Origin: Chryseobacterium lathyri
Lineage (GTDB): Bacteria; Bacteroidota; Bacteroidia; Flavobacteriales; Weeksellaceae
Length of the DNA: 64,000 nucleotides
Reading direction: 5' to 3'
Assembly: GCF_030812195.1 (NCBI RefSeq)
Contig: NZ_JAUSSF010000001.1
Span: forward strand, 1,488,001-1,552,000
Below are positions 35,328-44,729 of this stretch, piece by piece. Position numbers and translations under genes: made by a program. The notes under the pieces were generated by a model. The model was not told the DNA's origin. It made no database searches and worked only from the letters and a program-made list of their open reading frames with translations. The stretch's first letter is position 1. The number at the start of each line of letters is the position of its first letter.

Positions 35328-37118
35328 TTATTTACCTTCTTCCATTTTTCTTTTCAATTCTGCTAATGCATCGATATCTCCAAGAGTTGATCTTTCTTCG
35401 TTGTTTGAAGAAGAAGATACGTTTCTAGAAGCAGAGTCTTTCATATTTTTCTTCTCTTCGTCTCTGAAGATTCCAGTATGAGAAACTACTACTCTTTTGA
35501 ATTCCTTGTTGAATTCGATTACTTTGAACTGAGCATCTTCACCTTTCTTGATTTTAGATCCATCTTCTTTCTCTAATAATCTTGACGGGCAGAAAGCTTC
35601 TACTTCAACATCTTCGAACTGTACAGAAGCTCCTTTATCGTGAACTTCTACAGCTTTACCAGCGTGGATAGTACCTTCAGCATATTTAGTTTCGAATTTA
35701 TCCCAAGGGTTTTCAGTTAACTGCTTGTGACCTAAAGATAATCTTCTAGCCTGGATGTCTAATTCAAGAACGATAACGTTTAATTTATCACCAACTGCAC
35801 AGAATTCAGATGGGTGCTTGATTTTCTTAGTCCAAGAAAGATCAGAGATATAGATTAATCCGTCGATACCTTCTTCTAACTCTACGAATACACCAAAGTT
35901 AGTAAAGTTTCTTACAGTTCCTACATGCTGAGATCCTACCGGATACTTAGCTTCGATATTTTCCCATGGATCTTTAGATAACTGCTTGATACCAAGAGAA
36001 ATTTTTCTTTCTTCTCTGTCTAGTGTTAATACTTCAGCTTCTACTTCATCACCTACCTTCACGAAGTCTCCTGCAGATCTTAAGTGAGTAGACCAAGACA
36101 TTTCAGAAACGTGGATTAATCCTTCTACACCTGGAGCAATTTCTACGAATGCACCATAGTCAGCAAGAACTACTACTTTTCCTTTTACTTTATCACCAAC
36201 TTTCATGTCAGCAGAAAGAGCATCCCAAGGATGAGCTTCTAATTGCTTCATACCTAACTGGATTCTTGTTTTCTCGTCATCAAAATCAAGGATAACAACT
36301 TTTACAGTCTGTCCGTCTTCTAGGATTTCAGATGGGTGGTTCACTCTAGACCAAGAAAGGTCTGTAATGTGGATCAATCCATCAACACCTCCTAAGTCGA
36401 TGAATACACCGTAAGAAGTAATATTCTTAACAGTACCTTCAAGAACCTGACCTTTTTCAAGCTGAGCGATGATTTCTTTTTTCTGACCTTCGATATCTGC
36501 TTCGATCAATGCTTTGTGAGATACAACTACGTTTTTGAACTCAGGGTTGATTTTCACAACTTTGAACTCCATAGTTTTACCTACGAACTGATCGTAATCT
36601 TTGATTGGCTTAACATCAATCTGAGAACCTGGTAAGAATGCTTCGATTCCGTGTACGTCAACGATCATACCTCCTTTAGTTCTAGACTTAACAAAACCGT
36701 TAACGATTTCTCCAGTTTCGTGAAGCTCGTTTACTCTATCCCAAGCTTTAAGCGTTCTTGCTTTTCTGTGAGATAACTGTAACTGTCCAGTTTTGTCTTC
36801 TCTTCTGTCTACCATTACTTCAACATCATCACCTACTTTAAGGCCTGGGTTGTAACGGAATTCGTTAAGAGAAATAACACCTTCAGATTTGAAATCGATA
36901 TCAACGATAGCTTCTTTATCCGTTAATCTCACAACTTTACCAGTGATAACGTCGTTATCATTCAAGCTGCTAAGAGATCCGTTATAGATTTCTTCTAAAT
37001 CGCTTTTTTCTTTTCTCGCATCTGCGTCTAGACCTGATTCGAATGAATCCCAATCAAATTGTTCCGGTGCTACGTTTTGGTTTAATAAAACCTCTGCTGA
37101 ATTTGTCTCTTTTGACAT
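35328..37118 (-). CDS. rpsA: 30S ribosomal protein S1
   Basis: A 596-residue protein with an acidic N-terminal region and six S1 RNA-binding domains. Repeated cores such as GVFIDLGGVDGLIHITDLSW, GAFVEIAPGVEGLIHVSEMSW and GVFVELEEGIDGLIYISDLSW mark domains three to five. S1 helps bind mRNA on the 30S subunit, which matters in this phylum because canonical Shine-Dalgarno sites are rare. A textbook promoter lies upstream (TTG, 19 bases, TATCTTTG at 37240-37269). The mRNA leader of about 115 bases could be a site of autoregulation. The gene is a single unit with a strong terminator. Confidence 0.96.
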   Translation of the reverse strand: MSKETNSAEVLLNQNVAPEQFDWDSFESGLDADARKEKSDLEEIYNGSLSSLNDNDVITGKVVRLTDKEAIVDIDFKSEGVISLNEFRYNPGLKVGDDVEVMVDRREDKTGQLQLSHRKARTLKAWDRVNELHETGEIVNGFVKSRTKGGMIVDVHGIEAFLPGSQIDVKPIKDYDQFVGKTMEFKVVKINPEFKNVVVSHKALIEADIEGQKKEIIAQLEKGQVLEGTVKNITSYGVFIDLGGVDGLIHITDLSWSRVNHPSEILEDGQTVKVVILDFDDEKTRIQLGMKQLEAHPWDALSADMKVGDKVKGKVVVLADYGAFVEIAPGVEGLIHVSEMSWSTHLRSAGDFVKVGDEVEAEVLTLDREERKISLGIKQLSKDPWENIEAKYPVGSQHVGTVRNFTNFGVFVELEEGIDGLIYISDLSWTKKIKHPSEFCAVGDKLNVIVLELDIQARRLSLGHKQLTENPWDKFETKYAEGTIHAGKAVEVHDKGASVQFEDVEVEAFCPSRLLEKEDGSKIKKGEDAQFKVIEFNKEFKRVVVSHTGIFRDEEKKNMKDSASRNVSSSSNNEERSTLGDIDALAELKRKMEEGK

Positions 37119-37239
37119 TTTCTAATAAAATTTGTATTCCTTCTTTTTTAATGGTTTGAATAAATGTGGATCTAAAAAATACGGAAGTAATTAATTTTTA
37201 ATAATTTACCTTTCAAACCTTTCACACAAAAAGTGGGTG

Positions 37240-37269
37240 CAAAGATACAAAATTTTTTAACATTAACAA
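37240..37269 (-). promoter_or_regulatory. Consensus promoter of rpsA
   Basis: On the minus strand TTG at 37267-37269, 19 bases of spacer and TATCTTTG at 37240-37247, the ideal Bacteroidota arrangement. Confidence 0.85.
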
Positions 37270-37395
37270 TGTCTTCTTTTCTCTTTGTTATTAGAAATCA
37301 GGAGGAATTTAAATCAAATGTAATACATTCATTTTCTGAAGTGTTTTAATAGAAGGGCTTTGTATACCTCAAAGTCGTTAACCAATAAACAAGCT

Positions 37396-38664
37396 ATGCA
37401 AAAAACATTTCTTTTAGTTTTAATCGCTTTACTTTCATACAGTATCAATACTGTAAAAGCATGTACTATTTTTTCCTGTTCGAGAGGCGGAGAAACCTTT
37501 GCTGCAGCTAATGAAGATGATACGACCCCTTTTACAAGAATCTGGTATACTCCTGCCACAAAAGACCGCTATGGGTCCGTCAGCTTCGGAGCTCCGGATA
37601 TGCAGGCCGCCGCCGCGATGAATGAGTACGGCCTGTTTTATGATTTTGCGGCAGCGAATTATGACCTGAGTAAACTGATCCCTAAGAACCCCCATAAAGG
37701 TGATCTGATGTGGGAAATATTAGGAAAATGCAAAACGGTAAAGGAGGCTATGGTCATCCTTAAGCAATATGATTATGCAATATCTGCTAAAGCTTTATTA
37801 GCAGACAGGGACGGTAATTCTATCGTGATCACTCCCACAGGTATCATAGAAAAAACCGGCGATTTTCAGGTCAACTCAAACTGTAATATGATCAATGGAA
37901 AACTTTCATGCAGAAGACCCGACATTGCCAACGAAATGCTTTCCGGCTCTAAGGAAAATAACATAGATTTTTTAAAAAATATCTTAGACAAAACCCATCA
38001 GGAAGGAGAATTAAACACTTTGTATTCTACTATCTGTGATCTCAAAAAAGGAATTATTTATGTCTATCTTTTTCATGATTACACTAATGCATATAAAATT
38101 GACTTAAAATCTGAACTTAAAAAAGGGCACCGCATAGAAAATCTTGCTGATCATTTTCCATCTTCATTTGCCTACGAAAACTTTTCCAAAAACCATTCCT
38201 TGTATCTTAAAGAATCCATTTTTCAGGAAATACAGGATAAAGGTATAGAAACCACAATCGACCGTTATATTGCAGAAAGCCAGAAAGCAGATCCGAAAAA
38301 TAAAAACCTGGATCCGGCTTTGTTAGAGGTGGCTTTGCAGCTCATTAAATATTCCTGGAATGAACATAATAATGGGGCCATGTGGTATTATTGGTTCAGC
38401 AAGCCTAACGGATATGACATCAGACAGTATAAAGATACCCGGCTCACTTCCGCTGAAAAACTTTTAAAATATCTGTCAGCCAAAGAAGAAAAGGATCTCA
38501 AACTCCGTAATTTCATGTACGAAATATCTGGTTTTATTAATTTCACCCAAGGAAATAAAAGTCTGGCGAAAGAGTTTTATGAGAAGTCCATAGCTAATGC
38601 TGAAGAAACTTATCCCGTGACTTTATTAAGGGGGAAAGAGATGTTGCGCAGGTTGCCCAGATAG
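37396..38664 (+). CDS. Exported Ntn-type linear amide C-N hydrolase
   Basis: A 422-residue protein from ATG 37396 (the frame opens at TTG 37360 but the signal peptide begins at MQKTFLLVL). The signal peptide ends KA|CTIFSC, so cleavage would expose Cys23 as the N-terminal nucleophile, as in choloylglycine or carcinine-type hydrolases. The following segment FAAANEDDTTPF and the later NSNCNMINGKLSCRRPD fit that fold. The last 50 residues look like a single TPR-type helical pair. The substrate (bile salt, acyl-amino acid, beta-alanyl peptide) cannot be told. It has no lipobox of the usual kind, as Lys precedes Ala-Cys. Confidence 0.72.
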   Translation: MQKTFLLVLIALLSYSINTVKACTIFSCSRGGETFAAANEDDTTPFTRIWYTPATKDRYGSVSFGAPDMQAAAAMNEYGLFYDFAAANYDLSKLIPKNPHKGDLMWEILGKCKTVKEAMVILKQYDYAISAKALLADRDGNSIVITPTGIIEKTGDFQVNSNCNMINGKLSCRRPDIANEMLSGSKENNIDFLKNILDKTHQEGELNTLYSTICDLKKGIIYVYLFHDYTNAYKIDLKSELKKGHRIENLADHFPSSFAYENFSKNHSLYLKESIFQEIQDKGIETTIDRYIAESQKADPKNKNLDPALLEVALQLIKYSWNEHNNGAMWYYWFSKPNGYDIRQYKDTRLTSAEKLLKYLSAKEEKDLKLRNFMYEISGFINFTQGNKSLAKEFYEKSIANAEETYPVTLLRGKEMLRRLPR

Positions 38665-38841
38665 ATTCAAGAACCAAGATGCTGGATATCATATTTAGAC
38701 TGGGCTTAAGTTTAGACTTAGAAAGCTATTGAGCCATTTCTTTAAACTCTCACTGCAGTTAACTTTAAAAACTCTTTTCACTCTCATACTCGTATCCCGA
38801 AACTCAAAACTCCCCCACTCAAACTTGCCCTCTAAATTCAT

Positions 38842-38849
38842 TATCTTTG
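38842..38849 (+). promoter_or_regulatory. -7 promoter element for the DbpA-like helicase gene
   Basis: TATCTTTG ends only 4 bases before the ATG at 38854, so the transcript should be leaderless or nearly so. Confidence 0.6.
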
Positions 38850-38853
38850 CAGA

Positions 38854-40161
38854 ATGGAATTAGAATCAATTTATCAAAAACTGCAGATTCAGGACATGAA
38901 TCAGATGCAGAAATCTACATATAAAACTACTGAAAACAATACGGATGTTGTGTTACTGTCTCCTACAGGTTCAGGGAAAACACTTGCTTTTTTGTTTCCT
39001 GTCCTACGAAACCTTAAAAAGGATGTTTCAGGAATTCAGGCATTGATTTTAGTTCCGGCAAGAGAACTGGCATTGCAGATTGAGCAGGTTTTTAAATCAA
39101 TGGGAACAGATTTTAAAGTTTCTGTGTGCTACGGCGGGCATGATAAAAAAATTGAGGTCAATAATTTAATTGAAGCTCCGGCAGTTCTCATCGGCACTCC
39201 GGGAAGGATCGCTTATCATTTAAGGAATAACAATTTTGATCCTAAAACAATCAAGACTTTAGTTCTGGATGAATTTGACAAAGCTTTGGAACTGGGCTTT
39301 CATGAAGATATGGAATATATTTCAGGTTCACTGAAAGGCCTTTCACAAAGAATTTTAACCTCAGCAACGGCAATGGATGAAATTCCGAAGTTTACAGGAT
39401 TAAAAAATGAAAAGATCATTGACTTTCTTAAGTTAAACGAAGTAAAGCCGGATATCCAGTTACGAAAAGTAATGACCATTTCCGAAGAAAAACTGGATAC
39501 TCTTTTTAATCTGATATGCAAAATAGGAAATAAAAGAACACTGATCTTCTGTAATCACCGTGAAGCTGTAGACCGTATTTCAGAGCTTTTAAGGGAAAAA
39601 GGAATCGACAGGGAAACTTTCCATGGCGGTATGGAGCAGGATGAAAGAGAGCGTGCCCTTTTGAAATTCCGGAATGATTCTGCAAGGATTTTAATCACTA
39701 CAGACCTGGCTTCCCGTGGCCTTGATGTTCCGGAAGTGGAATCTATTGTACATTACCAGCTTCCTCCGAAGGAAGATGCTTTTATTCACAGAAACGGCCG
39801 TACAGCAAGAATGAATGCCAAAGGTTTTGCTTACCTGATCATGACCGAAGATGAGAATTTCCCGTTCATTAAAAACAATACACCGGAAGAGAGTGTAAAC
39901 GGTTTTAATAAAGTTCCGGAGAAAACTCCTTTCCAGACCATTTATATCAGTGCCGGAAAAAAGGATAAAGTGAATAAAGTGGATATCGTAGGCTATCTTA
40001 TTAAAAAAGGAGAACTGCAGAAAGAGGATATTGGCATCATTGAAGTAAAAGACACCACTTCTTATGTCGCGGTTTCCAGAAATAAAGTGGCTGCTGTCCT
40101 GAGAAAACTAAGCACCGAAAAACTGAAAGGTAAAAAAGTAAAAATGGAGGTTGCGTATTAG
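38854..40161 (+). CDS. DEAD-box RNA helicase, DbpA-like
   Basis: A 435-residue ATP-dependent RNA helicase. Motif I is SPTGSGKT at 36-43, motif II is DEFD at 139-142 instead of DEAD, motif III is SAT and motif VI HRNGRTAR. The C-terminal 75 residues (KVNKVDIVGYLIKKGELQKEDIG) form the RNA-recognition-like domain of DbpA, which binds 23S rRNA hairpin 92. A role in 50S assembly is therefore probable. The DEFD variant is common among Flavobacteriia homologues as far as I recall. It has its own promoter and terminator. Confidence 0.88.
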   Translation: MELESIYQKLQIQDMNQMQKSTYKTTENNTDVVLLSPTGSGKTLAFLFPVLRNLKKDVSGIQALILVPARELALQIEQVFKSMGTDFKVSVCYGGHDKKIEVNNLIEAPAVLIGTPGRIAYHLRNNNFDPKTIKTLVLDEFDKALELGFHEDMEYISGSLKGLSQRILTSATAMDEIPKFTGLKNEKIIDFLKLNEVKPDIQLRKVMTISEEKLDTLFNLICKIGNKRTLIFCNHREAVDRISELLREKGIDRETFHGGMEQDERERALLKFRNDSARILITTDLASRGLDVPEVESIVHYQLPPKEDAFIHRNGRTARMNAKGFAYLIMTEDENFPFIKNNTPEESVNGFNKVPEKTPFQTIYISAGKKDKVNKVDIVGYLIKKGELQKEDIGIIEVKDTTSYVAVSRNKVAAVLRKLSTEKLKGKKVKMEVAY

Positions 40162-40196
40162 CCATTCAGCTATTATAAAGCCTTAAGAAATATAGT

Positions 40197-40229
40197 AAGA
40201 GAAGCCTGATTTGGGCTTCTCTTATTTTT
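40197..40229 (+). terminator. Terminator of the DbpA-like gene
   Basis: AAGAGAAGCC and GGCTTCTCTT form a perfect 10-base stem followed by ATTTTTT. Confidence 0.85.
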
Positions 40230-40235
40230 TTACAC

Positions 40236-40360
40236 TGTCATTGCGAACCGTAGGTGAAGCAATCTCAAAAAAGAGTTACAGAAATGGATTCTTTCTTTAA
40301 AACTCCTACAAACCGTACAGATATGATTAGAGATTTGTCACCATGCTCCTTGCAATGACA
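40236..40360. repeat. REP-like imperfect palindrome, family TGTCAT, copy 3
   Basis: The 31-base arms (40236-40266 and 40330-40360) are inverted repeats matching at roughly two thirds of positions. The outer ends TGTCATTGC/GCAATGACA are perfect and the inner ends are AATCTC/GAGATT. The spacer is about 63 bases. It lies between convergent genes just after a strong terminator. Confidence 0.7.
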
Positions 40361-41254
40361 CTATTTCACTCCCTTGACTTTAATTGGCAGCGTATAAACA
40401 GATTTTGAAGCCGTGATAAACAAGATATCATTATTTTCACCTCCAAAAGTTACATTGGAAGTCCAGTCTTCTTCAATAGGAATATGATAAAGTTTCTTCC
40501 CGTGACGATTGAAAATATGAACTCCTTTACCGGTTAAATAAAGGTTTCCATGCTTATCCAGTGTCATCCCGTCTGAGCCCATTTCGCAGAACAGCTTTTT
40601 TTCAGATAGCTTTCCTTCACCAAGAATGTCATAAACGTAGGTTTTCCCGGCATCAATATCTGAAACATAAAGCTTTTTAAACATTTCACTTCCTACAATC
40701 CCGTTGGGCTGCACAAAGGTTTCCAGCTTAATAGTTTGCCCGTCTTTGGTCCGGTAATAAAGGCTTTTATGAGGAATTTCCTGTTTAAAATCTACCCAGT
40801 AATCCCTTTCATACAAAGGATCCGTAAAATACATTCCACCAGATGAATCATTCCAGACATCGTTAGGTCCGTTCAGTCTTTTTCCCTGAAAACCTTTCAG
40901 GATCACCTCTACTTTTTTATCTTTTGAGATTTTCCAGATTTCACCCTGATCATCTGAACATGTTATAAGGTTTCCATCCTTATCGAAATGAGTCCCGTTT
41001 GCTCGGCCTGTTTTTCCTAAAAACTCTATGATCTTATTGGTTTTCCAGTCCCAATAGTAGATCTTGTCGTTGGGCTGATCAGTGAAATAAACATTTCCAT
41101 GTTGATCCGAAGACGGGCCTTCTGTAAAACTGAATTGATCCGAAACCTTCTCAGGCTGTACACCTTCATAAAACATTTTGTTATAATTTACTGATTGACA
41201 GTTTATCAATGCGAAAACCAAACCAATTATACTTATACTACCTATCTTTTTCAT
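40361..41254 (-). CDS. SMP-30/gluconolactonase-type lipoprotein
   Basis: A 297-residue protein with lipobox ALINC (Cys about 19). The mature part is a six-bladed beta-propeller of the SMP-30/LRE family: FTEGPSSDQHGNVYFTDQ, GRANGTHFDKDGNLITC, LNGPNDVWNDSSGGMYFTD and GSDGMTLDKHGNLYLTG carry the acidic and Asn metal ligands. Such enzymes hydrolyse sugar lactones such as gluconolactone in the periplasm. A true gluconolactonase role is likely but not proven by sequence. It is a single gene. Confidence 0.85.
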   Translation of the reverse strand: MKKIGSISIIGLVFALINCQSVNYNKMFYEGVQPEKVSDQFSFTEGPSSDQHGNVYFTDQPNDKIYYWDWKTNKIIEFLGKTGRANGTHFDKDGNLITCSDDQGEIWKISKDKKVEVILKGFQGKRLNGPNDVWNDSSGGMYFTDPLYERDYWVDFKQEIPHKSLYYRTKDGQTIKLETFVQPNGIVGSEMFKKLYVSDIDAGKTYVYDILGEGKLSEKKLFCEMGSDGMTLDKHGNLYLTGKGVHIFNRHGKKLYHIPIEEDWTSNVTFGGENNDILFITASKSVYTLPIKVKGVK

Positions 41255-41523
41255 TCCTCATAGATTTAAAAACTGCAAGTTACAATATCAGGCATAAGAT
41301 TCGAACACATTCACTCACTTTGATATAATAAAGTTTAAAATAGAAAATGTCCCAATTGTCCTATTTTTGAAGCAGATGGTATTAGTTGAAGAACAGTTTT
41401 ATCCGGACCTTTGCTACAGGTAAGATCAACACTCCTTTTTTCTTTTAAAACTGACTGAAAAACAGCTTGATCCACCCTTAAAATATCACCATAATACTTT
41501 TTTAACTTAACAAAAGTACCGCA

Positions 41524-42966
41524 ATGAGTGCAGAATCAAGCAGCGATAAATTTCTAGAATTTGAAAATGATACGTTTAGGAATTCGGTGGGAACCATGGA
41601 TGAAACAGGAAAAAGAAAATGGGTCTTTCCACGAAAACCAAAAGGAAAGTATACCAACTACAGGAACTACGCAAGTTTTCTCATGCTGGCTATATTTTTC
41701 GGGCTGCCATTTGTAAAGATCAACGGCAATCCTTTTCTTCTGATCAATGTAATAGACAGGAGATTTTTTATCATAGGGCAGCCTTTTTATCTACAGGATT
41801 TCTTTATTCTGGCATTGGGAGCAGTAACCTCGGTAATCTTCGTCATGCTTTTTACGGTAGTTTTCGGACGAATATTCTGTGGATGGCTATGCCCGCAGAC
41901 ACTTTTCATGGAAATGGTGTTCCGAAAAATAGAATACTGGATAGAAGGTGACAGAAATAAGCAGATGAAACTGGACAGGCAGGAATGGAATGCTGAAAAG
42001 ATCAGAAAAAGGGTTCTGAAGTGGTCTGTTTTTGCATTGGCATCGTTAATTATTGCCCATTGCATGTTTATGTACATTGTAGGCTATGAAGAAGTATTCC
42101 GGATTATGAAGGAAGGCCCTGAAGCCCATTCCATGAAATTCCTTGTCATGATATTTTTCACCATGACATTTTACTTTGTCTTCGCATGGCTCCGCGAGCA
42201 GGTTTGCACTCTGGTATGCCCGTACGGAAGGCTACAGGGCGTATTGATCGACAAGCAGACCATTAATGTTTACTATGATTTCAAAAGAGGTGAAAACCGT
42301 TCGAAATGGAGGAACAATGAAGACCGTAAAGCCACAGGAAAAGGAGACTGCATCGACTGCCATCAGTGTGTTGTGGTGTGTCCTACAGGTATTGACATCA
42401 GAAACGGGCAGCAACTGGAATGTGTAAACTGTACAGCCTGCATCGATGCCTGTGATGAGGTAATGGATAAGGTAGGGCTTCCAAAAGGACTGATCCGCTA
42501 TGCTACAGAAGCAGAAATTGAAAACCAGGAAACTTTCAAATTTACATCAAGAATGAAAGCAACTACGGTATTTCTAGCCTTACTGATCGGGTTTTTGGGG
42601 TTCCTGATGTACGATCGCGGATCCATGGAAGCCAAATTCATCAAGCCGGCAGGTTCCACATTCTTTATTAAAGACGGTAAGATCACGAATACTTTTATTT
42701 ATACGCTTTTAAATAAATCCAACGAGAAAAAAATCCTCACCATTAAAGTAATGACTCCTGCCCATGCAGAAATCACTTATTTTGGTTCTGAAAAGATCAT
42801 TCTGAAAGGAGACGAGATCCTGAAAGGGAATATCAATATTACGTTCCCCGAAGAAGATATTAAGTTTTCCAAGCAGAATATGGTGATCGGTGTCTTTGAT
42901 GAAAAAGGAGAAATGCTGGATTCTTTTGAAACGACGTTTGAGGGACCGTTTAAGCTTTTGTTGTAG
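41524..42966 (+). CDS. ccoG: Cytochrome c oxidase accessory protein CcoG (FixG/RdxA family)
   Basis: A 480-residue membrane protein with about five helices and two bacterial 4Fe-4S clusters. CxxCxxCxxxCP is at 276-287 and a second set Cys300, 303, 306, 310. The FCGWLCP (118-124) and VCTLVCP (227-233) motifs are the membrane-side pairs of this family. The C-terminal 120 residues are the FixG-type Ig domain. CcoG helps supply copper to the cbb3-type oxidase. The ccoNOP genes, normally adjacent, are absent here. A TATTTTTG element lies 155 bases upstream at 41362-41369. Confidence 0.93.
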   Translation: MSAESSSDKFLEFENDTFRNSVGTMDETGKRKWVFPRKPKGKYTNYRNYASFLMLAIFFGLPFVKINGNPFLLINVIDRRFFIIGQPFYLQDFFILALGAVTSVIFVMLFTVVFGRIFCGWLCPQTLFMEMVFRKIEYWIEGDRNKQMKLDRQEWNAEKIRKRVLKWSVFALASLIIAHCMFMYIVGYEEVFRIMKEGPEAHSMKFLVMIFFTMTFYFVFAWLREQVCTLVCPYGRLQGVLIDKQTINVYYDFKRGENRSKWRNNEDRKATGKGDCIDCHQCVVVCPTGIDIRNGQQLECVNCTACIDACDEVMDKVGLPKGLIRYATEAEIENQETFKFTSRMKATTVFLALLIGFLGFLMYDRGSMEAKFIKPAGSTFFIKDGKITNTFIYTLLNKSNEKKILTIKVMTPAHAEITYFGSEKIILKGDEILKGNINITFPEEDIKFSKQNMVIGVFDEKGEMLDSFETTFEGPFKLLL

Positions 42967-43073
42967 GAGAATCAGATTTCAGACTGGAGATAGGCGATGT
43001 GAAATTGATATTATGGACATTATTAACTTTCAGCCCCAGTCTTCATCTCCCCCCGTTCTTTTAAATTTAAATT

Positions 43074-43955
43074 TTAAACCTTGTATTTTCTCATAAACTG
43101 AGTAGGAGTCATTCCGGAACTTTTCCGGAATACTCTTACAAAGTAGGAATACTCTTCATAGCCAAGCCTGAAAGCGATTTCCACAAGGCTTTCATCAAGG
43201 TACATCAGCATCCTCTTAGCTTCCAGCACCACTCTTTCTGTAATGACATCGGTTGCCGTTTTATGAACAACGGTTTGTGCAATTCTGTTCAGGTGCTTGG
43301 GGGTAATCCCTAATAAAGAGGCATAATAGGAGATGGATTTCTGGGCAGTAAAATGCTGTTCCACCAGGTTTTCAAAATCCTGATAATGTTTGAAATAAGA
43401 AAGACTGGCAGAAGAAGCATGGATATCAATTTCTTTTGAAAAAAGCCTTGTGGCATTAATAAAAACCTGGGACATTAATGAAAGAATGAAACCTTCTTTC
43501 ATAACATTCTGAGACTGATGTTCTCTACCCAGTTCCTGAAATAAGGTTTTGTTTTTTAACCACTCATCAGTATCCAGTTGCAATTTTCTGGGAAAAGATA
43601 CGGAGCCGAAAAAAGGAAAGTTTTTTAATTTCTGATTCACATAATGCATTTCGTAAAACTCCTGTGAACAAAAGAAAATATACCCGTCAATATCGTCTGA
43701 AAGTTCCCAGCTGTGGATCTGTCCGGGAGAGAGAAAGAAAAGGCTCCCTCCAGAAACATCGTATTTCTGAAAATCGATCTCATGAACTCCTTGTCCCTGG
43801 GTAAAAAGAACAGCAGCATAGAAGTCATGCCGGTGCGGCTTTTCAATATGCCGGTGCCCTACCACCAGATGTTCTTTCATCGTATTGAAATAAAAATGGG
43901 AAGTATTTCTGCCGGATTGGAAAAGGTCAATATGAAGAACGGAGATAGAATTCAT
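43074..43955 (-). CDS. AraC-family transcriptional regulator
   Basis: A 293-residue regulator. The N-terminal cupin domain (about 20-110; MKEHLVVGHRHIEKPHRHDFYAAVLFTQG) should bind a small ligand, and the C-terminal AraC double helix-turn-helix (about 190-293; YYASLLGITPKHLNRIAQ, YEEYSYFVRVFRKSSGMTPTQF) binds DNA. It is divergent from the MerR-type gene and convergent with ccoG, so its targets cannot be deduced from position. The frame has no upstream alternative start of interest. Confidence 0.9.
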   Translation of the reverse strand: MNSISVLHIDLFQSGRNTSHFYFNTMKEHLVVGHRHIEKPHRHDFYAAVLFTQGQGVHEIDFQKYDVSGGSLFFLSPGQIHSWELSDDIDGYIFFCSQEFYEMHYVNQKLKNFPFFGSVSFPRKLQLDTDEWLKNKTLFQELGREHQSQNVMKEGFILSLMSQVFINATRLFSKEIDIHASSASLSYFKHYQDFENLVEQHFTAQKSISYYASLLGITPKHLNRIAQTVVHKTATDVITERVVLEAKRMLMYLDESLVEIAFRLGYEEYSYFVRVFRKSSGMTPTQFMRKYKV

Positions 43956-44100
43956 TACTGATAATATGCAGGCGTAGTTATTGTATAAAAGTACTGTAAA
44001 AAGAGAGAAAAAACAAGCTTCATAAAAAGACAGGTTTCTATTAAATCTTTATCCGGAAATTTTTGATATTACTTGGAATACATGAATAGAAGCTGTATAA

Positions 44101-44133
44101 TTTGCATCCGAGGTTAAAAAATTTTTATCTTTG
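44101..44133 (+). promoter_or_regulatory. Promoter of the MerR-type gene
   Basis: TTTG at 44101-44104 and TATCTTTG at 44126-44133 with 21 bases between. The ATG at 44153 follows with a leader of about 14 bases, which excludes the in-frame TTG at 44102. Confidence 0.7.
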
Positions 44134-44152
44134 GCTTTTAGGATTCGTAACA

Positions 44153-44497
44153 ATGAAAATAAATTTACCTGACAAACTGTATTATTCAATTGGAGAGGTT
44201 GCAAAAGCTTTCGATGTAAATACTTCATTAATACGTTATTGGGAGCAGGAATTCCCTATTATCAAACCTAAAAAGAACAAGAAAGGCAACCGGTACTTTA
44301 CTCCTGAAGACATCAAGAACCTGCAGATGATTTACCATCTGGTAAAGGAAAAGGGCTATACGCTGGATGGAGCAAGGATTGCTCTGACGACCAACAGTAA
44401 AATTTCTGAAACAGTTACCATCATTGACCGTCTTGAATTTATAAAAGCCGAGCTTCAGAAACTGAAGGCTTCTCTGGCAGACAGAGATTCTGAATAA
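44153..44497 (+). CDS. MerR-family transcriptional regulator (short)
   Basis: A 114-residue protein that is essentially the DNA-binding domain plus a short dimer helix. YYSIGEVAKAFDVNTSLIRYWEQEFPIIKPKKNKKGNRYFTPEDI is the winged helix. No Cys or effector domain follows, so it is not a metal sensor. Proteins of this size in Flavobacteriia are of unknown regulon. The start was set by the promoter at 44101-44133. A palindrome-rich stretch lies after the stop. Confidence 0.9.
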   Translation: MKINLPDKLYYSIGEVAKAFDVNTSLIRYWEQEFPIIKPKKNKKGNRYFTPEDIKNLQMIYHLVKEKGYTLDGARIALTTNSKISETVTIIDRLEFIKAELQKLKASLADRDSE

Positions 44498-44601
44498 TTT
44501 TATTTTTTTAGAATTCTATTCTGGAGTAGCTTCTGTTCCTGTTTTGTCATTTCATTGTCTTTCTTTTTACAACAATGTAACTTATTGATTTTAAGTATCC
44601 T

Positions 44602-44680
44602 TAAAATTATTTTAGCATACAATAAATTTCAATTATTTTATCAAGTAATTGTATTGAATTTACTTGATAAAACGATCGTT
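44602..44680. promoter_or_regulatory. Cluster of perfect palindromes between the MerR-type and HhH genes
   Basis: Three dyads follow each other: TAAAATTATTTTA at about 44602-44614, a perfect 13-base inverted repeat TTTTATCAAGTAA/TTACTTGATAAAA at 44636-44648 and 44660-44672 with an 11-base spacer, and AACGATCGTT at 44671-44680. They lie 50-130 bases before the HhH gene. The 13-base pair could be an RNA hairpin of the upstream transcript or an operator. Confidence 0.55.
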
Positions 44681-44729
44681 TCTGCTTTTCATCATTGCTT
44701 CGGCTTGTTTTTATTGATAAGTTTACTGT

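Noticed and set aside
41376..41423. Fifteen-codon upstream frame before ccoG
   Set aside because: Too short to support, with no similarity or conservation known.
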